Shown here: positions 43,936 through 53,371 of the stretch, piece after piece
How the letters are laid out: the number at the start of each line of letters is the position of its first letter
Numbering within the stretch: the first letter of the stretch is position 1
NCBI GenBank assembly: GCA_903831255.1
Contig: CAIKWZ010000042.1
Span: forward strand, 1 to 64,000
Direction: 5' to 3'
DNA length: 64,000 bases
Source of the DNA: an uncultured Alphaproteobacteria bacterium
GTDB taxonomy: Bacteria; Pseudomonadota; Alphaproteobacteria; Caulobacterales; Hyphomonadaceae
Notes under the pieces: generated by a model
Databases searched by the model: none
The model's input: the letters and a program-made list of their open reading frames with translations, nothing else
Told to the model about the DNA's origin: nothing
Position numbers and translations under genes: made by a program

Positions 43936-44805
43936 ATGACGCACCCCCGCCAGGACCGCCTCGCCAAGTCCCTGATCGATTTCTGGGCCGACATGCTTGG
44001 TCCCGACCCCGACCTGCCCGAAACGCCGGCCCGGCTGGCGCCGGCCGAGGCGCATCCCGCCACGCCGCGCCCGGCCGAACCGAAGCCCTCCCAGTCGCTT
44101 AGCCCGTCCTCTCCCCCGTCCGCTCCGCCATCCGCTCCGCCGTCGCGGCCCGAACCGCGGCGGCTCCAGACAGACCCCGCGGCGGAGGCCCGGGCCCTGG
44201 CCCGGGCTGCCGGATCCCTTCCCGAACTGCGGGCGGCGGTCGAAGCGTTCACCGGCTGCCCCCTGCGCGCAGCGGCACGCTCCACGGTCGTCTGGGACGG
44301 GGCCGCGAACAGCTCAATCCTTGTGATCGACACCGGGCCAGGAGACGATGAGGACGTGTCGGGACAACCGGTCTCGGGACGGGCCGGGCGACTGTTCGAC
44401 CGGATGCTTGCCAGCATAGGGCTCAGTCGCGAACGCCAGGTCTGCGTGACCGGACTGGTGTACTGGAGACGCCCCGGCAACCGTCCCCCAACCGCTGCGG
44501 AGCTGGAGCTCTGCTCTCCGTTTCTGGCGAGGCATCTCGAACTTCTTCGTCCGAGGATGATTCTGACCCTTGGCGCCTTCGCCGCTAAGTCCATGGAAGC
44601 CTCGGGAGATGACCTCATGCAGGCCCATGGACGACGGACAGTCGTGTCCCCCCCGGGATCGGACGCTCCGATCGCGTGCATCCCCCTCCTCCATCCGGCC
44701 TATCTTCTCCGTCGCCCGCAGGACAAGGAAAAGGCGTGGCGGGACATGCTGGCCGTGGCCGATCTGTGCGAAGACCTGCGCCTGGTCCGCGATCGCGGGC
44801 TCTGA
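43936..44805 (+). CDS. uracil-DNA glycosylase superfamily protein (family 4-like)
   Basis: 289 residues. A Pro-rich disordered N-terminal stretch (about 30-80) precedes the UDG fold: ILVIDTGPGDDEDVSGQPVSGRAGRLFDRMLASIGL (motif A region), VCVTGLVYWRRPGNRPPTAAELELCSPFL, and the catalytic-loop region IPLLHPAYLLRRPQDK (HPAYLLR). Family-4 enzymes use four Cys for a 4Fe-4S cluster; here the first Cys of the CxxC pair is Phe and the RPPxNR-associated Cys is Trp, so cluster binding is doubtful. Alphaproteobacterial relatives (for example the Bradyrhizobium BdiUng class) differ similarly. ATG at 43936 is preferred to a TTG at 43918. Confidence 0.8.
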   Translation: MTHPRQDRLAKSLIDFWADMLGPDPDLPETPARLAPAEAHPATPRPAEPKPSQSLSPSSPPSAPPSAPPSRPEPRRLQTDPAAEARALARAAGSLPELRAAVEAFTGCPLRAAARSTVVWDGAANSSILVIDTGPGDDEDVSGQPVSGRAGRLFDRMLASIGLSRERQVCVTGLVYWRRPGNRPPTAAELELCSPFLARHLELLRPRMILTLGAFAAKSMEASGDDLMQAHGRRTVVSPPGSDAPIACIPLLHPAYLLRRPQDKEKAWRDMLAVADLCEDLRLVRDRGL

Positions 44806-44915
44806 GGGGAGACTGAGCCTGATCGGGCCGACCGGCTGGCCTTGTCAGGATCGGTCGGACAGCCTCATACTCGGGCCGAAAGTCTGTCGCACCAGCGATA
44901 TGAAAGTGATGCCTC

Positions 44916-45410
44916 ATGGTCCCGCTCGCCCGTCTGCGACTTTTGCACATCCTCGTGGCGGCGCTCGCCATGTTCCTGGTCGGCTTCCTCACCTATGGAG
45001 TGGCGTTCAGGGAGCTGTGGTCGCAACAGACCCTGATCGACCGGGGACTGGTGTCGCCGGCGGACGCCGTCGGACTGACCGGCGAGGCCCTGGCGGCGGA
45101 GCTCGCCCGGATCCCCAACCAGCTGCCCCAGCTGCAGTCGATCGTCCTGGGGTTTGGCGTATACCTTCTGACCGCTGCAGGTCTCTCGACCATGCTTCGG
45201 CTGGCACGACCCGCCAGCCTCTCCGGAGCTCTTCGCCTCAGTTTTGTGATCTGGGCGGCGTTTGCGGCCACAACGCTGGCATATAATGTCGTCTATTCCT
45301 CAGAGAGCCGGATCCTGTTCCTGCTGGACCTTGGACATCTGCTGGTCGGCTATCTTCTCGCCGGCCTGATCCTGTTCAGTCTCGACAAACAGGGCCGGAA
45401 GTCGACCTGA
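44916..45410 (+). CDS. DUF1761 family membrane protein
   Basis: 164 residues with four hydrophobic segments: about 8-27 (LHILVAALAMFLVGFLTYGV), 70-92, 103-125 and 133-157. The first segment with FLVGFLTYGVAFRELW resembles the DUF1761 opening, whose family is of unknown function. The middle holds a soluble loop (about 40-70). It is transcribed in the same direction as ccrM but ends 145 bases before it, with a hairpin between. Confidence 0.7.
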   Translation: MVPLARLRLLHILVAALAMFLVGFLTYGVAFRELWSQQTLIDRGLVSPADAVGLTGEALAAELARIPNQLPQLQSIVLGFGVYLLTAAGLSTMLRLARPASLSGALRLSFVIWAAFAATTLAYNVVYSSESRILFLLDLGHLLVGYLLAGLILFSLDKQGRKST

Positions 45411-46731
<1,321 letters not shown>

Positions 46732-46748
46732 ATCGGCTCAGGGTCGCG

Positions 46749-47900
46749 TCAGCGTCCCTCTTCATCGGCGTTAGCCGCGACGATCTTGCCTTCACGCTCC
46801 TGCTTGCGGGCGCCTGCGAGGATGCCCGGCATCGAATAGTTGCCTTCGTGACAGGCGTACTCGTAGAGGGGCTCCTTCGAGAGATTGAGCGCCATCTCGC
46901 CCTTCCACGGCTGGGTATAAAGCGTCTCGTCCTCGACGGTGAACTCATATGTGATCTGCGTGTCGGACCATCGGGTGAAACGCTCTGTCAGCTTGCCTTT
47001 CGGGGAGAGATAGCCTCGTTGCATCGGATGGACATTTCGGGTCTCGACAACGAGCGTATCGCCCTCATACCAGCCGATTGAGTCCCCCAGCCATGGCTTG
47101 ATGACCTCAGGACGAACACGCTCGCGGCTGATCGGAATAATCCGCGCATCGTGAACCATCTCGACCAGGATCATGACATGGTCCGGGGCCTGAACGATCT
47201 GATAATGGTTGTTGTAGAGCACATTCGTCATCACGGGTCCGCCGGTATTCCCGAACCCGATAAGACATCTGTCCCCCAGCGGTCGCGTCTCGGGGCCATT
47301 ATAGCTTCCATACCCCCCGCCGGCGTTTCGATCGACCGCACCGGGTCCCTGAACGGAAATCCTGCCCGGAGCCGTCGCGGACGGCTTGGGCGTCGGCGAC
47401 GATGGGCTGGCTGTCGTCACCGGGGCCGGAGCCGGTCGCCCGGGAGCTGACTTGTAGGGAATACGGCCATTGGCGGGCTCCACAATCCACGAGGATCTCA
47501 GTTGACCTTTGACGGCGGCCACCTTGGTGCCCTGGTCGACCCAGAATGCGTTATAACCGCCCCCTGAGAGAAGATCCGTGCCGTCCAGAAGTCGCGTGTC
47601 GTTGGGGTCGTTGGGCTTTGCGTCTTCCCGGGTCCGGTTGTTGTAATAATCCGTCCCTTCCTCTTCGGCGGCCTCCTGCTCGGTCAACACCAGGTTCGGA
47701 CGCTTTGCGTCCCGTTGCATGTTGGTGATCGAGGCGTTCGTCCAGGTTCCCTCAAGGTCCGGGCGTCCGTCATTCAGGCGAGGCGGGGCATATCCCGGCG
47801 CCGACTGCCCGAGCGCAACCGGCGCCAGGGCGCTCACGCCCGCAACCAGGATTGCACACGCCGCCGTCGTGCGGCGCAATTGCTCCAGAACACGTTTCAT
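46749..47900 (-). CDS. secreted protein of a large uncharacterised family (paralogue 1)
   Basis: 383 residues. Signal peptide TTAACAILVAGVSALAPVALGQ follows a basic n-region. Mature sequence has conserved blocks shared with the gene at 49976: PDLEGTWTNAS, CLIGFGNTGGP, YQIVQAPDHVMILVEMVHDARIIPI, PWLGDSIGWYEGDTLVVETRN, TERFTR, YTQPWKGE and YEYACHEGNY...ILAGAR. A Pro/Ser/Thr-rich insertion (about 165-200) is special to this copy. The family is widespread in environmental bacteria, without assigned activity that I know. GAGGGAGAG precedes the ATG at 47900. Confidence 0.8.
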   Translation of the reverse strand: MKRVLEQLRRTTAACAILVAGVSALAPVALGQSAPGYAPPRLNDGRPDLEGTWTNASITNMQRDAKRPNLVLTEQEAAEEEGTDYYNNRTREDAKPNDPNDTRLLDGTDLLSGGGYNAFWVDQGTKVAAVKGQLRSSWIVEPANGRIPYKSAPGRPAPAPVTTASPSSPTPKPSATAPGRISVQGPGAVDRNAGGGYGSYNGPETRPLGDRCLIGFGNTGGPVMTNVLYNNHYQIVQAPDHVMILVEMVHDARIIPISRERVRPEVIKPWLGDSIGWYEGDTLVVETRNVHPMQRGYLSPKGKLTERFTRWSDTQITYEFTVEDETLYTQPWKGEMALNLSKEPLYEYACHEGNYSMPGILAGARKQEREGKIVAANADEEGR

Positions 47901-48183
47901 TGCATTCTCTCCCTCAATTCTGTGCTCGGGGGCGTCAGCTGGCTGCGCCGCCTCTTTGATCATCCTTTGTGCAGGCGATCGCTCGGCTCGGCAAGTCGAG
48001 GCGGAGCAGTCTCAATGTGTTCGCGCGACACCCGGCTGGACCTGACGAAAACGTCAACCTGTCGCAGATCGAACCTGTCCCATCCTGCGTACAGACGAGG
48101 CAAAATTCAGCGAAGCGCCTTTGCTGCGCTGCGCAATAGGAATAATCAGGGGAGATCGCGCCCCTCACAGGAGACAGACCGCC

Positions 48184-49878
48184 ATGGACGGCATGACCAC
48201 GGGTGTTGACGGCCTCTCCTCAGACCTGAGGGACACCCTGCGACAGGCCGCCGCAGATGCTGAGGCCTATTTCCACGCCCTCAGGGCGTCCGTGGCGTCC
48301 CGTGTCGCCCCCGGGGGGAAAGTCGACCGCAAGCTCATCGATGCAGAGCAGAGAGCCACCCACGGCCTCGCCTGGGTGTTGACCTATGTCGAAACTCTCA
48401 AGGAGACCGCAAACTGGGCCGAACGACTGTCCGCCGATGATCGCTTCGGTGAAATCGAAGAACTCCTGTCGAAGGTCCTGTTCGGCGAATACCTCTCCCA
48501 GCTGATCGGCGGCCTGCCGATGACGCAGCTTGAGATCGTTCGTCCCGCAGATATGACGCAGGACCAGTCGGTGATGGAGAAACTCTTTACACCCGCCATC
48601 ACAGCCCTCGTCACCGGCGGCAACACGCCTGAGGTCCGCCAGCGCGCGGCCGCCCTGATGCGCGATATGCAGGGGCGGGCGACGATCGAAAACACCGGCC
48701 TCGACGAAACGTTTGAAATGATCCGCGACCAGTTCCGTAAGTTCGGAGACGAAAAGGTCGTGCCGTTTGCCCATCAGTGGCACCTGAATGACGATCTCAT
48801 TCCCATGAACGTGGTTCGGGAAATGGGAGAGATGGGTGTATTCGGCCTCACCATCCCGGAAGACTTTGGCGGCCTGGGCCTCGGCAAGACCGCCATGTGC
48901 GTGGTCTCCGAAGAATTGTCCCGGGCCTATATCGGCGTGGGCTCCCTGGGCACACGCTCCGAGATTGCGGCGGAACTTCTCCTGACCGGCGGCACGCAGG
49001 CGCAGAAGGATCGATATCTGCCCGGGATCGCTTCCGGAGAAATCCTTCCCACAGCAGTGTTCACCGAACCCAACACCGGCTCGGATCTCGGGAGCCTGCG
49101 TACCCGCGCCGTCCTCGACGGGGAGACCTGGAAGATCACCGGCTCAAAGACCTGGATCACTCATGCGGCGCGAGCCGACCTGATGACGGTGCTGGCGCGT
49201 TCAGTGCCCGGAACCGACAATTTCTCAGGCCTCTCGATGTTTCTCTGCGAAAAGCCACGAGGAACCGACGAGGTCCCCTTCCCGGCCGAGGGCATGACCG
49301 GAGGAGAAATCGAAGTTCTCGGCTACCGGGGCATGAAGGAATACGAACTGGCCTTCGACGGCTTCGAAACGCCGAAGGGGAACCTGCTCGGTGAGGTCGA
49401 GGGTCAGGGCTTCAAACATCTTATGGCGACGTTTGAGGGCGCGCGCATCCAGACCGCCGCCCGTGCAATCGGGGTGGCTCAGAACGCCCTTGAACTCGGC
49501 CTTCGCTATTCCCTGGAGCGGACACAGTTCGGCCGGCAGATTTTTGACTTCCCAAGAACCTCCGACAAGCTTGTGATGATGGCGGCTGAACTGATCGGCG
49601 TCCGTCAGCTGACCTACTTCTCGGCACGACAGAAAGACGCCGGAAAGCGGTGTGATCTCGAAGCCGGCCTCGCCAAGATGCTGGCGGCCCGCATCGCCTG
49701 GGGCGCCGCCGATAACGCGCTGCAGGTTCACGGTGGAAACGGCTTTGCCCTGGAGTATCCGATCAGCCGGGTGCTATGCGACGCCCGCATCCTGAACATC
49801 TTCGAAGGCGCCGGCGAAGTTCAGGCGATGGTCATCGCGCGCAGGACGATCGACGAGTACATCGGCGCAAAAAACTGA
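48184..49878 (+). CDS. mcd: acyl-CoA dehydrogenase, probable (2S)-methylsuccinyl-CoA dehydrogenase
   Basis: 564 residues, about 170 longer than ordinary acyl-CoA dehydrogenases because of an N-terminal helical extension ([28 protein letters not shown]). The core ACAD fold has [42 protein letters not shown]-type FAD contacts, and the C-terminal [34 protein letters not shown]. This long architecture and the [24 protein letters not shown] block match methylsuccinyl-CoA dehydrogenase of the ethylmalonyl-CoA pathway as I remember it. GGAGA precedes the ATG. Electrons would go to ETF. Substrate remains an inference. Confidence 0.75.
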   Translation: [564 protein letters not shown]

Positions 49879-49926
49879 CCGCCGGACTTGGTATAGGCGC
49901 GCAGCGCTGACGCGCTCGACGTAACA

Positions 49927-49958
49927 GCCAGACCGACCACGTGAACGGTCGGTCTGGC
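49927..49958. terminator. 12-bp hairpin between the dehydrogenase and convergent secreted-protein gene
   Basis: GCCAGACCGACC (49927-49938) pairs perfectly with GGTCGGTCTGGC (49947-49958) around an eight-base loop. It lies between convergent gene ends, 49 bases after the dehydrogenase stop and 18 before the paralogue's stop. No T-run. Confidence 0.65.
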
Positions 49959-49975
49959 CTAATCCTGTCTTTGGG

Positions 49976-51034
49976 TCAGCGGGACGCTTTCACCTGCTTA
50001 GCTTCGCGTTCCTTCTGACGCGCGCCAGCCAGAATCCCGGACAATCCGTAATTCCCCTCATGGCAGGCATACTCGTACACACGCCCGCTTGTCGGATGGA
50101 AGCTGAGCTCCGCCTTCCATGGCTGGGTGTAGCTGTCGGGGTCCTCAACCCGGAACTCGTAGAATATCTCATTGTCGGCCGCGCGGGTGAAACGTTCAGT
50201 CACCTTGGCCTTCGCTGAGAGAGGAAAAGGATTGGCTTCGGCCTGCAGCGGATTGACGTTGATCGTCTCCACCATCAGGGCCTCTCCCTCCCACCAACCG
50301 ACGCTGTCTCCCAGCCATGGTTTGATGACGTCAGGCTTGTGACTGGCCTTCGCCGTCCCTGCATCCTTGAAGATGGGTATGACGCGAGCATCGTGCGCCA
50401 TCTCCACAAGGATCATCAGGTGATCGTCCGTCTGCACGAACTGATAGGTATTGTTGTAAAGAACGCTCAGCATGCCCGGACCGCCGGTCCCGCCAAACCC
50501 GATCAGGCATCGCTCCGAAAGTTCGGTGGCTTCCGGTCCCTCATAAGGGTCGTTGCCCGTGACATAGCGAATGAAACCCGCAGTCTGCGCCTTAGCCACC
50601 GCGGCAGGATCCCTGTGAGGCAATTGTCCGTTGGGCGGATCGACGATGTTCGAGGTTCTGTACTGCCCCTTCACGAGCGCCAGCGTCTCACCCGGAGCGA
50701 CCCAGAACGAGTTATACCCTTTGAGACCGAAGTCCCGACCGCCCTTCTCCGGCGCTCCAAGATTAGGATCCACATAGTCTTCATTGCCGGCCTCTTCGGG
50801 CGCCACCCCCGCAACCGCGGTCGCCTTGGCGATGCGATCGGCCTCCTCCTTGGAGACAACCAGGCCGGACACCCCGCGCGCGCGGCTCAGAGGCGTCAGG
50901 GACGCGTTCGTCCAGACCCCGGTGAAGTCGGGCCGAACGATGGCGGGCGACGGGACATCATCCGCCAGTGCGCCAGGCGCCAGAAACGCAAGACAAAGAG
51001 CGGTCGCAGCCGCCCCCGAAAGTAAACGTCGCAT
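49976..51034 (-). CDS. secreted protein of a large uncharacterised family (paralogue 2)
   Basis: 352 residues with signal peptide RRLLSGAAATALCLAFLAPGALAD. Shares all main blocks with the gene at 46749: PDFTGVWTNASL, CLIGFGGTGGPG, YQFVQTDDHLMILVEMAHDARVIPI, PWLGDSVGWWEGEALMVETINV, TERFTR, YTQPWKAEL and YEYACHEGNYGLSGILAGAR. It lacks the Pro/Ser/Thr insertion of its paralogue. Both point toward the dehydrogenase gene between them. Function is unknown. Confidence 0.8.
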   Translation of the reverse strand: MRRLLSGAAATALCLAFLAPGALADDVPSPAIVRPDFTGVWTNASLTPLSRARGVSGLVVSKEEADRIAKATAVAGVAPEEAGNEDYVDPNLGAPEKGGRDFGLKGYNSFWVAPGETLALVKGQYRTSNIVDPPNGQLPHRDPAAVAKAQTAGFIRYVTGNDPYEGPEATELSERCLIGFGGTGGPGMLSVLYNNTYQFVQTDDHLMILVEMAHDARVIPIFKDAGTAKASHKPDVIKPWLGDSVGWWEGEALMVETINVNPLQAEANPFPLSAKAKVTERFTRAADNEIFYEFRVEDPDSYTQPWKAELSFHPTSGRVYEYACHEGNYGLSGILAGARQKEREAKQVKASR

Positions 51035-51172
51035 GGTCGCATCTCCATCCCAAATCCAGAGGCTTATTTCGAAGCCGTCCCGTTACCGGAACACTAACCG
51101 ATAATAGACGACGGGCAATCGGCCCCGGCTCGACAATGGATCACAACGATGGAATCGCGCTCCGCCGCGGGA

Positions 51173-52221
51173 TCAGCAGGCCGAACGCATGATCTCGACA
51201 TGCGCCGACGTCTTCGACCCGCTGGGCCGTTCAGCCCCTCCGATCGTCCAGATCTCGGAACCGACTGCGACCGCGCCGAGGCCATGCCGGGGTGTCGGCA
51301 TGTCGCCCGCCATCTCCCAGCGATCCGAACCCGGATCATAAGCCCAGACGGTTTGCAGGACCCGCCCGGGGGCCGGATCGAACACCTCCCCCCGAAAACA
51401 TAAATCCGGCCCGCGAGAACCGCGGCGGCCAGCCCGCCTGCCGCCGCCTCGCGGGGTAGCGGCGCCGCCAGCCTCCAGCGATCCTCACGCGGATCATAGA
51501 CCTCGTGAGAAACGGACGGACCCGCTGTCACGCTGCGCCCGCCGACGACATGAAGGCGCCCGGAAAGCGAGACGCCGGCCGCACTGTTGCGGGCGGTCAG
51601 AGCGGGCGCCGCCGTCGACCAGGCGCCGCTCGCAGGGTCAAAGACGAGATGATCGGTCGTATCGACATGGTCGCGATAGGCCATATTCGCGGCGCCTGAG
51701 GGTCTTCGCCCTCCCACAAGGTGCGCGAGATCGTTCGACACGATGCAGACACACTCCGCATGAGGGGCCAGGGCCTTCGGGCCGGCGAGCCACTGTCCGC
51801 CTGTCGGATCAAGCCGCCAGGACGCATCGCTCATCTGCCAGATGACGCCGGGACCAGGAGATTGAAAACCGCCGAGAAGCCAGAGTGAGCCGCCAACGCT
51901 CGCCAGCTGCGGATGATGAACGGGCCCTGGAAGAGATACCTCCCGACGCCAGCCTGCCGCAGAGGGTTCGCGAGACACAAGACGGTCGGAGGCCCCGATG
52001 ACCCGTCCGCTTTCCCCTATAAGACCGCCGCCGACCCAAACCCGACCATCGTGGACGCACGGGTAGATTTCCTGAACAGCGAACGGAAGGCTTCCCCCGT
52101 CTCGCCAGCAGACCGCCCCCGACATGGGGGCCTGCGCAAGTGACGATCCCGGCAGAGCGCCCGCCGAAGCGGCGGCAAGGACGCCGCGTCGGGTCACGTT
52201 GAACCGTCCCGCCTTGGTCAT
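51173..52221 (-). pseudogene. Kelch-repeat protein with Tat signal, frameshifted
   Basis: The N-terminal frame (start ATG 52221, with AGGA upstream) reads MTKAGRFNVTRRGVLAAASAGALPGSSLAQA, a twin-arginine-like signal, then Kelch blades such as LASVGGSLWLLGGFQSPG, DLAHLVGGRRPSG, SLSGRLHVVGGRSV and LAGRIYVFGG. At a run of six G on the minus strand (plus-strand C at 51388-51393) the frame breaks; reading one base on gives EVFDPAPGRVLQTVWAYDPGSDRW...AVGSEIWTIGGAERPSG and a stop at 51173. One extra G would restore a roughly 349-residue beta-propeller. It is either a real inactivating slip, a phase-variable tract, or a sequencing error. Confidence 0.75.
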
Positions 52222-52381
52222 GTGACAATCCTCATGGTCCCGAGCCCCGAGGAGAAATCTCGCGCGATCAGCCTTGCCTGTCGAGACCCGGGATACGCCT
52301 CCTCCGGGCGTCATGGGGACCCCACCGGCGCCTCCGGGCGACGCTGAACGGCGGGGCGATCCTGATGGCGGACAATTGCGT

Positions 52382-53371
52382 ATGACGCCCATGGCAAATA
52401 CAGCGATCATCGGCGCAGGAATTTCGGGACTGGCGTGCGCAAGACGCCTGTCCGAGGCTGGACGGACCGTCCGGCTCTTTGACAAGGGCCGGGGGGTTGG
52501 AGGCCGAATGGCGACCCGCCGCGTCGAGACGCCGTCCGGCGTCGCTCAGTTCGACCACGGCGCTCAGTATGTGGCGACGCGCGACGATCGCTTTCGCTCG
52601 GCTCTGAACGCGACCGGATCGGCCGTCGCTCCGTGGGAGGCGGCTCGCACGGGCCTCTCAACGAGGGGCGCGGCGGCCGGCTCGGGGGATCCTCCCCTGG
52701 TCGGATCGCCCACAATGAGCGCCATTCCACGCGCCCTCGCAGCAGGCCTCGACACGCAGGTCTCGACCCGCATCATGTCCATCCTTCGCACCCCGAAAGG
52801 ATGGAGTCTGACGAAGGAAGACGGCGCCAGCGAGGGACCCTTCGAATCTGTGGTGGTCGCAACCCCCGCCGAACAGGCCGGGTCGCTCTTGTCCGAGCAT
52901 AGCAAACGACTTGCAGACGAGGCGGCCGAAGCGACCACAGCCCCGTGCTGGGCAGGTCTTTTCGCCTACGCCGCCGCTCCTGGAACAGATCTGCAGGCGA
53001 TAAAGCCCGTCGATCATCCGGCCATATCCTGGGTTGCCTGCGACAGCGCCAAGCCCGGGCGGCCGAACGCCCTTTCCTGCTGGGTCGTCCATGCACGGCC
53101 GGACTGGACTGTGGCCCATCTCGAGCGCCCAGCCGACGAAATAATCTCCCTCCTCCGGAAAGATCTTGAAGCGATGATCGGAACCGGCCCGGAGCTGGTT
53201 CTGGCTCAGGCGCATCGCTGGCGATACGCTCTGGTGGAGAAGGCGGCGCCCTCCCCCTTCGGATGGGACGCGGATCTCGGTCTGGGATCATGCGGCGACT
53301 GGCGGATCGGAGCGCGCGTCGAGGCGGCCTGGTTATCCGGCCATGAGCTCGCAGGCGCGATGCTGGCATGA
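52382..53371 (+). CDS. FAD-dependent amine oxidase/renalase-like oxidoreductase
   Basis: 329 residues. FAD-binding dinucleotide motif IIGAGISGLACARRLSEAGRTVRLFDKGRGVGGRMATRR at about 7-45, with the GG-R-MATRR motif typical of renalase-like flavoproteins, then FDHGAQYVATRD. The C-terminus has LGSCGDWRIGARVEAAWLSG, the FAD-contact ending. Substrate unknown. Start taken at ATG 52382 (another ATG at 52391). The stop overlaps the photolyase ATG by four bases. It is part of a co-directional cluster with photolyase and SDR. Confidence 0.85.
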   Translation: MTPMANTAIIGAGISGLACARRLSEAGRTVRLFDKGRGVGGRMATRRVETPSGVAQFDHGAQYVATRDDRFRSALNATGSAVAPWEAARTGLSTRGAAAGSGDPPLVGSPTMSAIPRALAAGLDTQVSTRIMSILRTPKGWSLTKEDGASEGPFESVVVATPAEQAGSLLSEHSKRLADEAAEATTAPCWAGLFAYAAAPGTDLQAIKPVDHPAISWVACDSAKPGRPNALSCWVVHARPDWTVAHLERPADEIISLLRKDLEAMIGTGPELVLAQAHRWRYALVEKAAPSPFGWDADLGLGSCGDWRIGARVEAAWLSGHELAGAMLA

